Shown here piece after piece: positions 8,914 to 18,569 of a stretch of DNA of 64,000 nt. This DNA comes from Helicobacter didelphidarum. Lineage in GTDB: Bacteria; Campylobacterota; Campylobacteria; Campylobacterales; Helicobacteraceae. Numbering within the stretch: the first letter of the stretch is position 1; each line of letters begins with the position of its first letter. The position numbers were made by a program, and so were the translations under genes. The notes below the pieces were generated by a model. It saw only the letters and a list, made by a program, of their open reading frames with translations, was not told the DNA's origin and did no database searches. Location: assembly GCF_003364195.1 (NCBI RefSeq), contig NZ_NXLQ01000009.1, positions 1-64,000 on the forward strand. The letters run 5' to 3'.

Positions 8914-9399
8914 ATGAAAAAAATAATAATGCTTTTATTGTGCTTGAATTGTTTGCTCCTTATTGCAAAAGATTCCTATGCCAAAAAATCTTCTCAATCT
9001 AAGCAAGAAAAACAAACACAAGATTCTACACAAAAAGCTCAAATCCAACAATTAAAGCTTCCAAATTTTAATAAATCAAAAGAGGCAAAGGAAACTCTTT
9101 ATCAAAGTATTTCTCTTCAATTTGGTAACACAAAAAAGAAATATAAGATTCTCAAAAAGGGCATTATTGCAAGCAAGATGACCCATAATCTTTTTAAGGA
9201 TTCTACAAAAACTTGTAACGAACTTTTACTGATTGCACTTAAAGATATGCAAGAACAAGCAATCAATACAAATGGAACAAAACTTATAAATATCGTAAGT
9301 AATTTCCCAAATACTTCTCATAATAGCTCTACAACATTTCAATGTGAAGTTGGTAGCGTTTTTACAATTATTATGCTAAAGGCAAATATTGCACGATAG
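8914..9399 (+). CDS. Small periplasmic protein of a family often mislabelled 'excinuclease'
   Basis: A 161-residue protein with a signal peptide (MKKIIMLLLCLNCLLLIAK, probable cleavage after SYA) and a Lys/Gln-rich linker. The C-terminal domain has two conserved-looking cysteines: one in KTCNELLLIAL and one in FQCEVGSVFTI. The C-terminal pattern is Cys, hydrophobic helix, Ala/Gln-rich helix, Gly-x-Asn/Lys-hydrophobic strand, then Cys-Glu-x-Gly-hydrophobic strand. It resembles small secreted proteins in many proteobacteria that databases often misname excinuclease ATPase subunit. This is from memory and moderately sure; there is no nuclease or ATPase motif. The Met at 8914 is preferred over 8875 because AGGA lies just upstream and it begins the signal peptide. 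Function unknown. Confidence 0.7.
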   Translation: MKKIIMLLLCLNCLLLIAKDSYAKKSSQSKQEKQTQDSTQKAQIQQLKLPNFNKSKEAKETLYQSISLQFGNTKKKYKILKKGIIASKMTHNLFKDSTKTCNELLLIALKDMQEQAINTNGTKLINIVSNFPNTSHNSSTTFQCEVGSVFTIIMLKANIAR

Positions 9400-9515
9400 A
9401 GGTAATGGGGAATTAAGATTCATATTATAAGATTTATTTGTCATTTAGAAAAGCAAGATTCTTTGAAGAGTAAATTTCTCATTTTTTCAATTCACAGAAT
9501 CAATAAAATATACAT

Positions 9516-9521
9516 TATAAT
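9516..9521 (+). promoter_or_regulatory. Candidate -10 box of the deoxyinosine glycosylase gene
   Basis: TATAAT 24 bases upstream of the ATG, with AAAGGAG (9534-9540) in between. A weak TTCACA lies 19 bases further upstream. The leader would be very short. Confidence 0.4.
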
Positions 9522-9544
9522 AATAGCTCCAATAAAGGAGTGTT

Positions 9545-10201
9545 ATGATTCATTACCCATTTTTGCATACTCAATTTCACAAAGATTCTAGAATACTGAT
9601 ACTTGGTTCATTCCCTTCTGTCAGTTCAAGGAAGTTAGGATTCTATTATCAGCATCCGCAAAATCGCTTTTGGAAAGTGCTTTACAGAATCTTTTCTCAA
9701 CAAATGCCTTATGATACAAATACAACAAAACTAGATATAATACTTCCTTGCACACAATTTGGAAATCCAAAGAAATATCTTTTTGCAACATCTCAATGTA
9801 TAGATTCTCAATCCACAATAGCACAACAAAAGGCATTTTTGCAAATTCATAATATCGTGCTATGGGATATTATAAAAAGTTGTGAAATCATAGGTTCGAG
9901 TGATACAAGCATTAAAAATATTATACCAAATGATATACGCACACTTTTAGCCCAAACAAACATTGATATAATAGCACTTAATGGCAATAAGGCGGGTAAG
10001 ATTTTTGCAAAAATATATCATCACACAATCGATCATGCAAAAGACACACATTTTTATAGAATCCTTACACCCAAAAATCATGCTTATACGCTTAAGCCAA
10101 ATCTTAAGATTTTTCTCCTCCCATCAACAAGTCCTGCAAATGCAAGGTTTGGACTTGAGAATCTCATAGAATCTTGGTGTATTATAGCTACTAAAAAATA
10201 G
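9545..10201 (+). CDS. DNA-deoxyinosine glycosylase (uracil-DNA glycosylase superfamily)
   Basis: A base-excision repair enzyme that removes hypoxanthine (deaminated adenine) from DNA. The UDG-superfamily pattern is complete: ILGSFPSVSSRKLGFYYQHP at the N-terminus (about 16-37), followed by NRFWKVLY, VLWDII, the strand ALNGNKAGKIFAK, and the C-terminal minor-groove loop LLPSTSPANA (about 194-203). This arrangement fits the hypoxanthine-DNA glycosylase family rather than Ung. At 218 aa it is longer than the usual 160-190, with extra residues between NRFWK and the VLWD strand (about 55-100). AAAGGAG precedes the ATG. It is a single gene flanked by non-coding DNA. Confidence 0.88.
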   Translation: MIHYPFLHTQFHKDSRILILGSFPSVSSRKLGFYYQHPQNRFWKVLYRIFSQQMPYDTNTTKLDIILPCTQFGNPKKYLFATSQCIDSQSTIAQQKAFLQIHNIVLWDIIKSCEIIGSSDTSIKNIIPNDIRTLLAQTNIDIIALNGNKAGKIFAKIYHHTIDHAKDTHFYRILTPKNHAYTLKPNLKIFLLPSTSPANARFGLENLIESWCIIATKK

Positions 10202-10408
10202 ACTTGTTAACAAACTAATAAAAATTTCTTAGGAAATATTCAAGGTTAAAATACATAAATTTAAGAAAAGTATATGGAATCTATAAGGTTGCATTGTGGC
10301 ACTCTGTCATAAAAAATTAAGAGAGTGAAAAAATAAAATCAGACTCAAAATTTAATAAAAGCAGTGAAGCAGACAAAATTTTTGTTTGAATCCCAAATAT
10401 AAATGTTA

Positions 10409-11716
10409 TCATTGCACCATAATACCATGTAATGTGCTTCCAATAACCTCATTAATACGCACATTGATAACCTCGCCTATGTCTATAAATTCGCGTATCT
10501 TTACCAGGCGGTTCGTATCACTTCGCCCTTCGCTATAAGTTTCATTGAGCAACATTCTATTATTTTCAATAAGCACTTTATGAATCTTTCCAATTTCATT
10601 TTGACTATTTTCTTGTAAAATTACTTTGTGCCTCTCTTGCAGTCTTGCCAATCTCTCTTTTGCAATTTCTTTTTTTATGCTTCCTTTATTACCCCATGAA
10701 TGTGAAAGCGTATTTGGACGTGGTGAATAAATAAAACTATAAAGAGTATCAAAACGCACTTTATCTAATACTTTCATTGTTTCCTCAAAATCTTCATTTG
10801 TCTCACCCGGAAAGGCAACAATAATATCTGTGCTGATACCGACATTTGGAACTCTTTGTTTTAAATACTCAATGCGATTAAGATACCAATCTTGTGTATA
10901 ACCTCGCTTCATGGCTTTAAGAATCTTATCAGAGCCACTTTGTAGCGGGATATGAATACTCTTGCAAATCTTTGGATTTTGTGCGAACTCATCTAAAAAT
11001 GTATTATCCATGTGTAATGGATGAGGACTTGTAAAACGGATTCTTTCTAAGCCATCAATTTTGCTTAATTCTTGTAAAAGCATAGTAAAATCAATTTTTG
11101 GGTGCGGGTTGCTAAAGCGGATTCCGTAGTTATTAACATTTTGTCCAAGCAAGAGAATCTCTTTTGTTCCACCTTGCACTAATTTATGTGCTTCTTTTAG
11201 GATTAGGTCTAATGGAATTGATATTTCTTTCCCGCGTGTAAAAGGCACAATACAATATGCACATTTTTTGTCACAACCAATAGAAATATTTAACAATGCC
11301 TTGAAATTACTCTTTTTAGAATCTGCAAACATATAAGTGCTATCATCATAATCAATGCCTACTTCAACAGCTTTTGACTTATGGATAATGCTTGTAATTT
11401 TTGAGATATTGCGTGCACCAAGGACAAAATCTACATGTGGAGATTTTTTAATAATTTCCTTGCCCATTGCACTTGCCGTGCAACCACATACTCCAATTTT
11501 TGCACCATTTTTTTTATATTTTGCAAAATGTCCTATTTCACTAAAAAGCTTTTGCTCAGGCTTTTCGCGTACAGAGCAGGTATTAATCAGAATTAAATCT
11601 GCCTCATGCAAATTTGGTGTAAGGGTATACCCCTCTTTTTTTTGTAATTCTGAAATAATATGTTCGCTATCACGCACATTCATTGCACATCCCAGCGTTT
11701 CAATATAGAGTTTCAT
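10409..11716 (-). CDS. miaB: tRNA (N6-dimethylallyladenosine-37) methylthiotransferase MiaB
   Basis: Radical SAM enzyme that adds the 2-methylthio group to i6A37 of tRNAs reading UNN codons. The N-terminal domain holds the three cysteines of the auxiliary cluster: C10 (ETLGCAMN), C47 (NTCSVRE) and a third in GVCGCT (77-79). The radical SAM triplet C148, C152 and C155 ([10 protein letters not shown]) follows, with a C-terminal TRAM region. It has 435 residues, normal for the family. The Met at 11716 was chosen because GGAGAG precedes it and it matches the family N-terminus [13 protein letters not shown]; a start 27 bases upstream has no such support. A run of eight T at about 11635 lies inside the coding region. 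Confidence 0.96.
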   Translation of the reverse strand: MKLYIETLGCAMNVRDSEHIISELQKKEGYTLTPNLHEADLILINTCSVREKPEQKLFSEIGHFAKYKKNGAKIGVCGCTASAMGKEIIKKSPHVDFVLGARNISKITSIIHKSKAVEVGIDYDDSTYMFADSKKSNFKALLNISIGCDKKCAYCIVPFTRGKEISIPLDLILKEAHKLVQGGTKEILLLGQNVNNYGIRFSNPHPKIDFTMLLQELSKIDGLERIRFTSPHPLHMDNTFLDEFAQNPKICKSIHIPLQSGSDKILKAMKRGYTQDWYLNRIEYLKQRVPNVGISTDIIVAFPGETNEDFEETMKVLDKVRFDTLYSFIYSPRPNTLSHSWGNKGSIKKEIAKERLARLQERHKVILQENSQNEIGKIHKVLIENNRMLLNETYSEGRSDTNRLVKIREFIDIGEVINVRINEVIGSTLHGIMVQ

Positions 11717-11986
11717 TGAAGATTCTCTCTCCTTAAAATTCATAATAAATATATTGGAATCTGAAATTATAACAACAAGTTTTTAAGAATTTGTAATGTT
11801 ATTTGTGTCTATACATAAACAATAAAGATTCTGTAAAAATTATTGAAATTTCCATAAAATTGATACAATAGAGTTTATTAATTTATAGCAACTTGGGGAA
11901 TTATATTTTCTATAAAATTTTTCAAGAGATTGTTAAACAACTTTAGTTTCATTGGTTTTATTATAAGATTTCAAAAGTGTCTTTTA

Positions 11987-13429
11987 TTAAAATGAATGCC
12001 TTATATCCCTAGAATCTTGTAGCCATTTTGGGATGAGCTTCATTGGTGAATGATAAAATATCCCCCTTGTATCGCAGTTTTTTGGGGGATTCCACGCATT
12101 GAGATTCCCATTAAAGTTACTCCATGCAAACGCCGAATTGAGATTTTTGACTTTTTCTACACGCCAAGTGCTTATATTGCCATTAAACGCCCACGCACCA
12201 TAAAAAATCCCACGCATATTTACTACATTTCGCGTATCCCATTTATCTAGCGGTTGATTGAAGTTTGTGAGGGCAAACATCGCATTCATATTTTTGACTT
12301 TCGCGACATTCCAACCATTGAGAGGTTCATTAAATCGTGCATTGCGATAAAACATCGTGTTCATATCAACAACATTACTCGTGTCCCAAGATTCTATGCC
12401 TTTGAAGTCCTTTCGCTCAAACGCCGAATCCACACATTTTTCTAGCCCATCATACACACAAAAGAGATAGCTCATATCCATAATTTGCGAAGTATTGATA
12501 GAATCTAGCCTTATTATTTCATTCTTAAGAAGCACGAGCAATTCTTCCTTATTTTTAGGAATATACTGATTATTTTGTCGCGCGATATTTGATAGTATTT
12601 TTTCATAATATTTGCTATCTCGAAATACGCCCTGATACCAAATCGGAGGCTTACGCAACCCGCTATTTTCAAACGCCCCTTTATCCTCGATATTTGTAGG
12701 CACTTGCATAGAATCCAAATTTTGATTCAAACTCTTTGCCCCCTTGAAAAGCCACGAAATACGCTTCACACTCCCCAGCTTCCACGCATTTATATCTTGA
12801 TTGAACGATTTAGCGAATGCAAACATTGCGTCGATGTCCTCCACACTCCTCATATCCCATTTATCTAGCGGTTGATTGAAGTTTGTGAGGGCAAACATCG
12901 CATTCATATTTTTGACTTTCGCGACATTCCAACCATTAAGCGGCTGATTAAAAGATTTTGCAAGGGTGAACATTCCACGCATAGAGATGACATTACCTGT
13001 ATCCCACGCACTTATATCTTGATTGAAAGATTCTGCCTCGCGAAACATCGCACTCATACTCTCCACTTTCGCGACATTCCATTTGCCAATGGGTGCATTA
13101 AAATCGCGTTTCGCATAAAACATTGCAGACATATTTTTGACATTTGAGGTATCCCAAGATTCTATGCCTCTAAAATCTTTGCGTTCCTTTGCTGAGTCAT
13201 TGCATCGTGTCCAAATACTCGCACAAAAAAGATAGCTCATATCATCAATCGCATTTGTATCAATAGAATCTAGCTTGATTTTTTCATCTTTGAGCAAAGT
13301 GAGAAGTTCGGTTTTATTTTGTGGGAAATATTTGTGCGTTTTAGAATCTTTTGTATGCGATAAAGCCTTAGATTCCGCAAAATCTAAAAGCATAATCCAC
13401 GCAAATAATACTGCAACAATCTTTTTCAT
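11987..13429 (-). CDS. Secreted BspA-like (DUF285) repeat surface protein
   Basis: A 480-residue protein with a signal peptide (MKKIVAVLFAWIMLLDFAESKA) and two tandem blocks of DUF285/BspA-type repeats (about 38-250 and 290-470). The unit is about 23-26 residues with the pattern WDTSNVxxMxxMFxxAxxFNQxLxxWN. Each block opens with a similar head (ELLTLLKDEKIKLDSI / ELLVLLKNEIIRLDSI, then MSYLFC). An internal duplication shows as an 85-base exact DNA repeat. Repeat proteins of this kind are surface adhesins in oral and gut bacteria, and known in Mycoplasma and Campylobacterota; the role here is unknown. An AAAGGAG that begins at the stop codon of the upstream TonB receptor sets the start; the 11-base gap implies one operon. 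G+C is visibly higher than in flanking genes. Confidence 0.85.
   Translation of the reverse strand: MKKIVAVLFAWIMLLDFAESKALSHTKDSKTHKYFPQNKTELLTLLKDEKIKLDSIDTNAIDDMSYLFCASIWTRCNDSAKERKDFRGIESWDTSNVKNMSAMFYAKRDFNAPIGKWNVAKVESMSAMFREAESFNQDISAWDTGNVISMRGMFTLAKSFNQPLNGWNVAKVKNMNAMFALTNFNQPLDKWDMRSVEDIDAMFAFAKSFNQDINAWKLGSVKRISWLFKGAKSLNQNLDSMQVPTNIEDKGAFENSGLRKPPIWYQGVFRDSKYYEKILSNIARQNNQYIPKNKEELLVLLKNEIIRLDSINTSQIMDMSYLFCVYDGLEKCVDSAFERKDFKGIESWDTSNVVDMNTMFYRNARFNEPLNGWNVAKVKNMNAMFALTNFNQPLDKWDTRNVVNMRGIFYGAWAFNGNISTWRVEKVKNLNSAFAWSNFNGNLNAWNPPKNCDTRGIFYHSPMKLIPKWLQDSRDIRHSF
12235..12319. repeat. 85-bp exact direct repeat, copy 1
   Basis: Identical to 12853-12937, offset 618 bases (206 codons), inside the BspA-like gene. 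It encodes the segment NGWNVAKVKNMNAMFALTNF and the start of the next unit. Perfect nucleotide identity implies recent duplication or gene conversion. Recombination between the copies would delete 618 bases in frame. Confidence 0.9.
12853..12937. repeat. 85-bp exact direct repeat, copy 2
   Basis: Second copy of the repeat at 12235-12319, in the same orientation within the same gene. Flanking sequence diverges immediately on both sides. Confidence 0.9.
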
Positions 13430-13440
13430 TTCAATCTCCT

Positions 13441-15609
13441 TTAAAAATCCATATTGACACTAACCCAATAATTCCTACCTTCTTGAATGTAGTTGTAGGT
13501 ATTATCAACTGATGCACTTGCATCGTTATTATTGCTTTGCCATGCGTATTGACGATAATCGATAAAGCTTTGATTGAGGAGATTGCGAATAGCAAAATTT
13601 AATCTCAACTGCTTGTTTATTTTATAGTTTGTTCCCAAGTGAAGCAAAAAATAAGGTTTATAATAATCCCCCAAAATAGCTCTCCTATCCGCACTATCAT
13701 TCCTGAATCGTTTGCCTTGATACTCACCACGCAAATAGATTCCTAAATCCTTATAAGCATAACTTAAGCGGAATGAAGCAATGTGATTGGCAATATTTGC
13801 TATTGGATAACCCTTCATACTGCCACTTAATTGCTGACTATCAATAAAGGTATAAGTCGCATCGATTCCAAAACCATAAAGAGGCTTCATTCCTATAAAA
13901 AGCTCTAAGCCCTGTGTATAACTTTTATCGATATTGATAGCTTGATAACATGAGTTAAAACTTGTGCAATTTGCATTATTAGCAGGATTTATGGCTACTT
14001 CACTAATTTTATCTATAAAAAGATTATAGAAATAAGTCGCCCCCAAATCAAAATAATCATTATCGCTTATGATACTAAGCTCCGCACTTAGGCTACTCTC
14101 TGGCTTGAGGTTTGGATTCCCTACAAGCCCTGCCTGCCCCCGCCTTGTGCTGCCATAAAGCCCCTCAATTAACATATTCATCGCTGGAGCTTTATATCCC
14201 ATACTCACGCCACCCTTCAAAGTGAGCCACTCGGGAATCGCCTCATAGACGACATAAGCCTTTGGTGAAGTATGGAATCCAAAACGAGAATTCCAATCCT
14301 CTCTCACGCCAAGCGTGAAAATGATGTTATCAAGTGCCGCCCATTCATCTTCAGCAAAAAGTGAAAGTGTATGATAAGAAAATTTACTAGGACTAGCGAC
14401 TTTATCCTGCATATGTGCAAACCAATAACTCCCACCGATAGTCAGGAGGTTGTCTGCAGGAAGTAGGACGAAGCTCTTAGATTCTAGCACAATGTCTTTT
14501 CCTTGCAAATCACGAGAAGTTTGAGAATCTTTCATCATGCCATCATTCCATGATTGATTGAATTGAATTGAATTGTCCATACTAAAACTCTCATATTCCC
14601 CCTTATGTGCGAGGATATAATTGTTTCGACGGACGACATATTGGCTTGCTACAATATCGTGATTTGCAATTTGTTGAGAAGCATTATCATAAAATTGCTG
14701 GGCATAAGAAATATCGAGATAGAGATTGTTTGAAGCGTTTGGATTATAGAGGATTCTACCACCTACATCATAGATATGTGCTTTGCTAGGGCGTTTATCA
14801 TTACCCTCTATCATTGTCCCTATGCTTGGGAATCCTGTGTCGTTTGTAGGAGGAGGCAAACTGATAGGGTATGAGTAATTGAGATCGGTCGGCTCACGGA
14901 ATTGATAGCGTCCGCGAAGCTACATACCTAGCGTGTCCTTGATGAAAGGCAATGTCGCAAAGAGATTTGCTGTATAATTTGAGCCATAAGAGCGATTTTC
15001 AGTTTGCATTGTCTCTAACCCCATGCTTACGCCGTATTTATCAAGCTTTTTCTTGAGGATAATATTCACTACCCCACCAATCGCATCACTTCCGTAAAGT
15101 GTGCTCATCGGTCCTCGTATGACTTCGATTCGCTCAATAGCTGATAATGGAGGCATAAAACTTAAATCGCTTTGTGAATAGCCTGAATTTGTCGTAGCCA
15201 TATTGCCCGCCACGCCCTGTCTCTTGCCATCTATCAAGATAAGCGTGTAGGTGCTAGGCATACCGCGTATAGAAATTCCTAAGCCCCCCATTCGCCCTTG
15301 CTCTGTGCCAATATCGACACTGGGAATATCGGCGAGTGCCTCTGCTAAGTCTTTATGTGGTTTTTTCTCCAAATCCTCCCTCCCAATCACACTGATTGAA
15401 GCTGGTGCGTCGATTAGTAGTTGTTCTGTGCCTTTTGCAGTGGTAACAATTTTATCGAGCATGTAAGTTTTTTCTTCTTTTGATGTGTTTGATTGATTGG
15501 AATCTTTTGCATGTATTAATTCTTGCGCATGTATTGTGGTAATCATTAACATAATGACAAGAGATACTAAATATTTATTATATTTTTTTATTTTCTTGAT
15601 AGTTGTCAT
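13441..15609 (-). pseudogene. TonB-dependent outer membrane receptor interrupted by one amber codon
   Basis: A 722-codon FepA/CirA-type receptor for import of a ferric or other chelate. The signal peptide is followed by a TonB-box region (EEKTYMLDKIVTTAKGTEQ), a plug domain (IDAPASISVIGREDLE, IRGMPSTYTLILIDGKRQG, IEVIRGPMSTLYGSDAIGG), and a beta-barrel ending in a terminal aromatic (VSVNMDF). Codon 230 is TAG (14920-14922). The frame stays open on both sides, and the next 20 codons (LRGRYQFREPTDLNYSYPIS) read straight into the barrel, so a single C-to-T change from CAG would explain it. The cause could be an inactivating mutation, a suppressed stop or a sequencing error. The downstream BspA-like gene is 11 bases away in the same operon. 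Composition is G+C-richer than the flanks. Confidence 0.88.
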
Positions 15610-15993
15610 ATGAATCCTTAGTCATCTAAGCATAAATTGTAAGTTAATAGATATTTTGTGGTATAAAATTCATTTGCATTAAATTTCTTTTAATAATTAT
15701 AAATACTGTCATTATAACTTAAATAATAAATTATAGATTAAATAATAAATTATAGAAAAGTTATAAACTTTATTATTAAAATAAGTTTTTAATATGTAAC
15801 CAATAGTAATAAATAATATTGTAATTAAGATTCCAATCTCTGTTGTCAAAGCAATGTTTGATATATTTTAGATTCTATAACATTAATAAAGTTTTTATAA
15901 TTATATTTAGCTTTCTAGCAAGGTTTAGCAATAATGCAAAAAATATAGTATAATTAAAACACTATAAAATGCTTATAATTTAGAGAAGAATAT
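15610..15993. other. 384-base divergent regulatory region, TonB receptor / ubiD
   Basis: Extremely AT-rich DNA between divergent genes. TAATAATTATAAATA at 15691-15705 matches the H. pylori Fur-box consensus TAATAATnATTATTA at 12 of 14 defined positions, which would suit an iron-receptor promoter, but AT-rich DNA gives many chance matches. It also holds the tandem 19-bp repeat listed separately. No ORF is supported. Confidence 0.4.
15719..15756. repeat. Perfect tandem duplication of a 19-bp AT-rich unit
   Basis: TTAAATAATAAATTATAGA occurs twice with no spacer (15719-15737 and 15738-15756), upstream of the TonB receptor operon. It could be a duplicated operator, for example for Fur, or a strand-slippage product. 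Copy number could vary between strains. Confidence 0.7.
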
Positions 15994-18030
15994 ATGCAAA
16001 ATTTTATCAAATTTTTACAATCACATAATGAGTTAAAAGTTATTGATGAGCCTTTAGATATTGAACTAGAAATACCACATTTGGCATATCTTGAGGTAAA
16101 GAAAAAAGACTCAAAAGCCCTCCTTTTTACAAATCCAATTTCTAAAATGCCGAGTTTGACTACAAACAATTCTTTCCAAAATTTATCAAAATCAACTCAC
16201 GACAAACACTCTATGGAATCTCTTTTTGTTGCATACAATGATAGTGATAAGATTCAAAAATTTCACATTCCCGTATTGATGAATGTTTTTGGGTCGCAGA
16301 GACGATTGGAACTTATTGCAACGCATTATCAATGCGATATAAAGGCTCGCTCTTTGGAATCTATCGCACAAGAAATAAAAAATCTTATGAATTTTGCATT
16401 ACCAAAAAGTTTGAGTGCAAAAATTGCAAAGCTAAAAGATTTATGGAAAGTAAGACATGTGTTTCCAAAACGATACAAAGGTTCTCCTCCATGTCAGACA
16501 AAAATCTTTCAAGGAGATACCATCGATTTATTCTCATTGCCAATCTTGAAAACTTGGGAAGAAGATGGTGGTAGATTTATCACAATGGGACAAGTTTATA
16601 CACAAGGTTTCAATGGTGAATCTCGCAATGTTGGCATGTATCGTTTGCAGGTAAAGTCAAAAGATGAACTTATTATGCATTGGCAAATTCATAAAGATGG
16701 TATGCATTTTTTTCATGAGTATAAAAGAGCAAACAAGCCAATGCCTGTTAGCATTGCTATTGGCGGAGACCCTCTTTATATTTGGTGCGGACAAGCTCCA
16801 ATGCCACCAAAAGTTTTTGAACTTATGCTTTATGGGTTAATTCGTAATAAAAATGCCAAACTCGCACAATGTGTCAGCAATGAATTAAGTGTGCCTTATG
16901 ATTGCGACATTGTGATTGAAGGATTTGTTGATACTAATTATTTTGCACCAGAGGGAAAATTTGGTGACCACACCGGATTCTATACACCCATTGAATCTTA
17001 TCCCGTAATGAAAATTAAAGCTATTACAACAAAGCATGAACCTATTTATCTCGCAACAGTCGTTGGCAAACCACCACTTGAAGATAAATATATGGGTTAC
17101 ATGACTGAAAGGCTTTTTTTGCCGTTATTACAGATGACGACACACGGCTTAATCGATTATGCTATGCCTGAAAATGGCGTATTTCATAATTTGATTTTTG
17201 CAAAAGTGCAAGTAGATTATCCCGCACAAAGCCTACAAATTATGCATGCTTTTTTTGGAATAGGACAAATGAGTTTTGTAAAACACGCCCTCTTTCTGAG
17301 TCATCATGCACCAAGTTTGCATAATGACTATAAGATTCTCACAGATTATATTCTTAATCGCATTGGGACAAAACAGCTTTATGTTACACAAGGGATTTGT
17401 GATGCACTCGATCATGCATGTGAAAATTTTGCAATAAGCGGGAAACTTGGTATTGATGCGAGTGGTGAGGAAATTTCATTTGGTTTTAAATCCATAGATT
17501 CTGGATCATTATTACAAAAAATGCAAATCATCGCACCAGAAATCAAATCTGTGCATATTTATCCACATAAAAATCCTATTATCATTTGTGGTATTCAAAA
17601 AAACACAAAACCAATTTTTGCATATCTTGAGAGATTCTATGGAGAATTATATGAATATGGACAATTTTTTATTTTTGTAGATGACACAAATGATTTAGAA
17701 AATTATTATATGTTAGTATGGAGGATTGTAAATTCTATTGATGTGCAACGCGATTTAAAAATTATTTCACACAATACTTATGCCAATTTATCCCAATCTA
17801 ATCAGAAAAATTCTCACATATTGGATTCTAAAGATTCTATATCACAAAGTTCACATGAACCACAAGTAGCCTTTTTAGATGCTACTGCAAAAAGTAATCT
17901 CGAGGGTTACAACCGAGAGTGGCCAAAAGATACCAACTGCACAGAATCTATAATTGTATCATTAAAAAATCGTGGTTTGCTTGATGGTATTGATGAAACA
18001 TTTTTTAAAAGATTTGGCATTTTAAAATAA
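15994..18030 (+). CDS. ubiD: UbiD-family decarboxylase, menaquinone biosynthesis type
   Basis: A prenylated-FMN-dependent decarboxylase of the UbiD family. In Helicobacter, which makes menaquinone by the futalosine pathway, this homologue acts late, after MqnD and a UbiA-type prenyltransferase. Recognisable blocks are ETWEEDGGRFITMGQVYT, RNVGMYRLQVKSKDELIMHW, the EGKFGDHTGFYTPIESYPVM segment, and GKPPLEDKYMGYMTERLFLP. It has 678 aa, against about 600-620 in relatives. Extra Asn/Ser/Asp-rich stretches lie at about residues 50-80 and 595-630. The start has GAAGAA nearby and matches the family start. mqnD is in the same window at 27.7 kb but unlinked. Confidence 0.9.
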   Translation: MQNFIKFLQSHNELKVIDEPLDIELEIPHLAYLEVKKKDSKALLFTNPISKMPSLTTNNSFQNLSKSTHDKHSMESLFVAYNDSDKIQKFHIPVLMNVFGSQRRLELIATHYQCDIKARSLESIAQEIKNLMNFALPKSLSAKIAKLKDLWKVRHVFPKRYKGSPPCQTKIFQGDTIDLFSLPILKTWEEDGGRFITMGQVYTQGFNGESRNVGMYRLQVKSKDELIMHWQIHKDGMHFFHEYKRANKPMPVSIAIGGDPLYIWCGQAPMPPKVFELMLYGLIRNKNAKLAQCVSNELSVPYDCDIVIEGFVDTNYFAPEGKFGDHTGFYTPIESYPVMKIKAITTKHEPIYLATVVGKPPLEDKYMGYMTERLFLPLLQMTTHGLIDYAMPENGVFHNLIFAKVQVDYPAQSLQIMHAFFGIGQMSFVKHALFLSHHAPSLHNDYKILTDYILNRIGTKQLYVTQGICDALDHACENFAISGKLGIDASGEEISFGFKSIDSGSLLQKMQIIAPEIKSVHIYPHKNPIIICGIQKNTKPIFAYLERFYGELYEYGQFFIFVDDTNDLENYYMLVWRIVNSIDVQRDLKIISHNTYANLSQSNQKNSHILDSKDSISQSSHEPQVAFLDATAKSNLEGYNREWPKDTNCTESIIVSLKNRGLLDGIDETFFKRFGILK

Positions 18031-18250
18031 AATCGCATGATATTTTTCATTACTTTAATAAAATGAAAGATGAGAAATCCTCAAATATTTTAAATATTTA
18101 TTAATCAAGAGATATGTCCAAATTTGTAAAGAAAACTAAACGAATATTTTATGAATTGATAGGGGAACTTACCGAATTTGAGAGGAAAATATAATAAATT
18201 AATTATTATAATATCCCTAAAAATCTAAAAAATTGGAATTTATTTTATTG

Positions 18251-18457
18251 TTAATTAAAATCAAATCCACCACTTTTACCTTTATTCATATTCTCATACA
18301 CATTTTTAACATAAGATGTACGTATGTTGCAATTAAGCAACTCTGTGCAACCAAGACATGAAGTTATTTTTTTATTTATTTGACATTGTTGCAATGTGGT
18401 CTTTGCCTGTAAAAATCGTGCGTAATATTCGTCATTTTGATAATTTTGTGTATCCAT
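18251..18457 (-). CDS. Small conserved four-cysteine protein
   Basis: A 68-residue soluble protein with four cysteines spaced C-x8-C-x2-C-x5-C (QCQINKKITSCLGCTELLNC), followed by a basic/aromatic helix and the tail NKGKSGGFDFN. The spacing suggests a metal- or Fe-S-binding knuckle, but I cannot name the family; similar small proteins seem to occur across Campylobacterota (from memory, unsure). The Met at 18457 has AAGGGA nine bases upstream and is preferred over a start six codons earlier. It lies alone between ubiD and xth, in the same direction as xth. Confidence 0.7.
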   Translation of the reverse strand: MDTQNYQNDEYYARFLQAKTTLQQCQINKKITSCLGCTELLNCNIRTSYVKNVYENMNKGKSGGFDFN

Positions 18458-18569
18458 AAAAATCCCTTGTATCATTAAACTTAAAAAAGAATATTACAAT
18501 AAAATTCCTAAATCTTAATACTTTTTGCGTGATAATTTCTTATGAATTCAATAGACTATAAATTTTTAG

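Noticed and set aside
14920-14922. Reading the TonB receptor as two independent genes
   Set aside because: The two halves are in one frame with 20 sense codons joining the amber codon to the downstream part, and the plug and barrel make one receptor only together.
15691-15705. Fur box as a confident call upstream of the TonB receptor
   Set aside because: The match is 12 of 14 positions in very AT-rich DNA where chance matches are frequent, so it is mentioned only inside the region entry.
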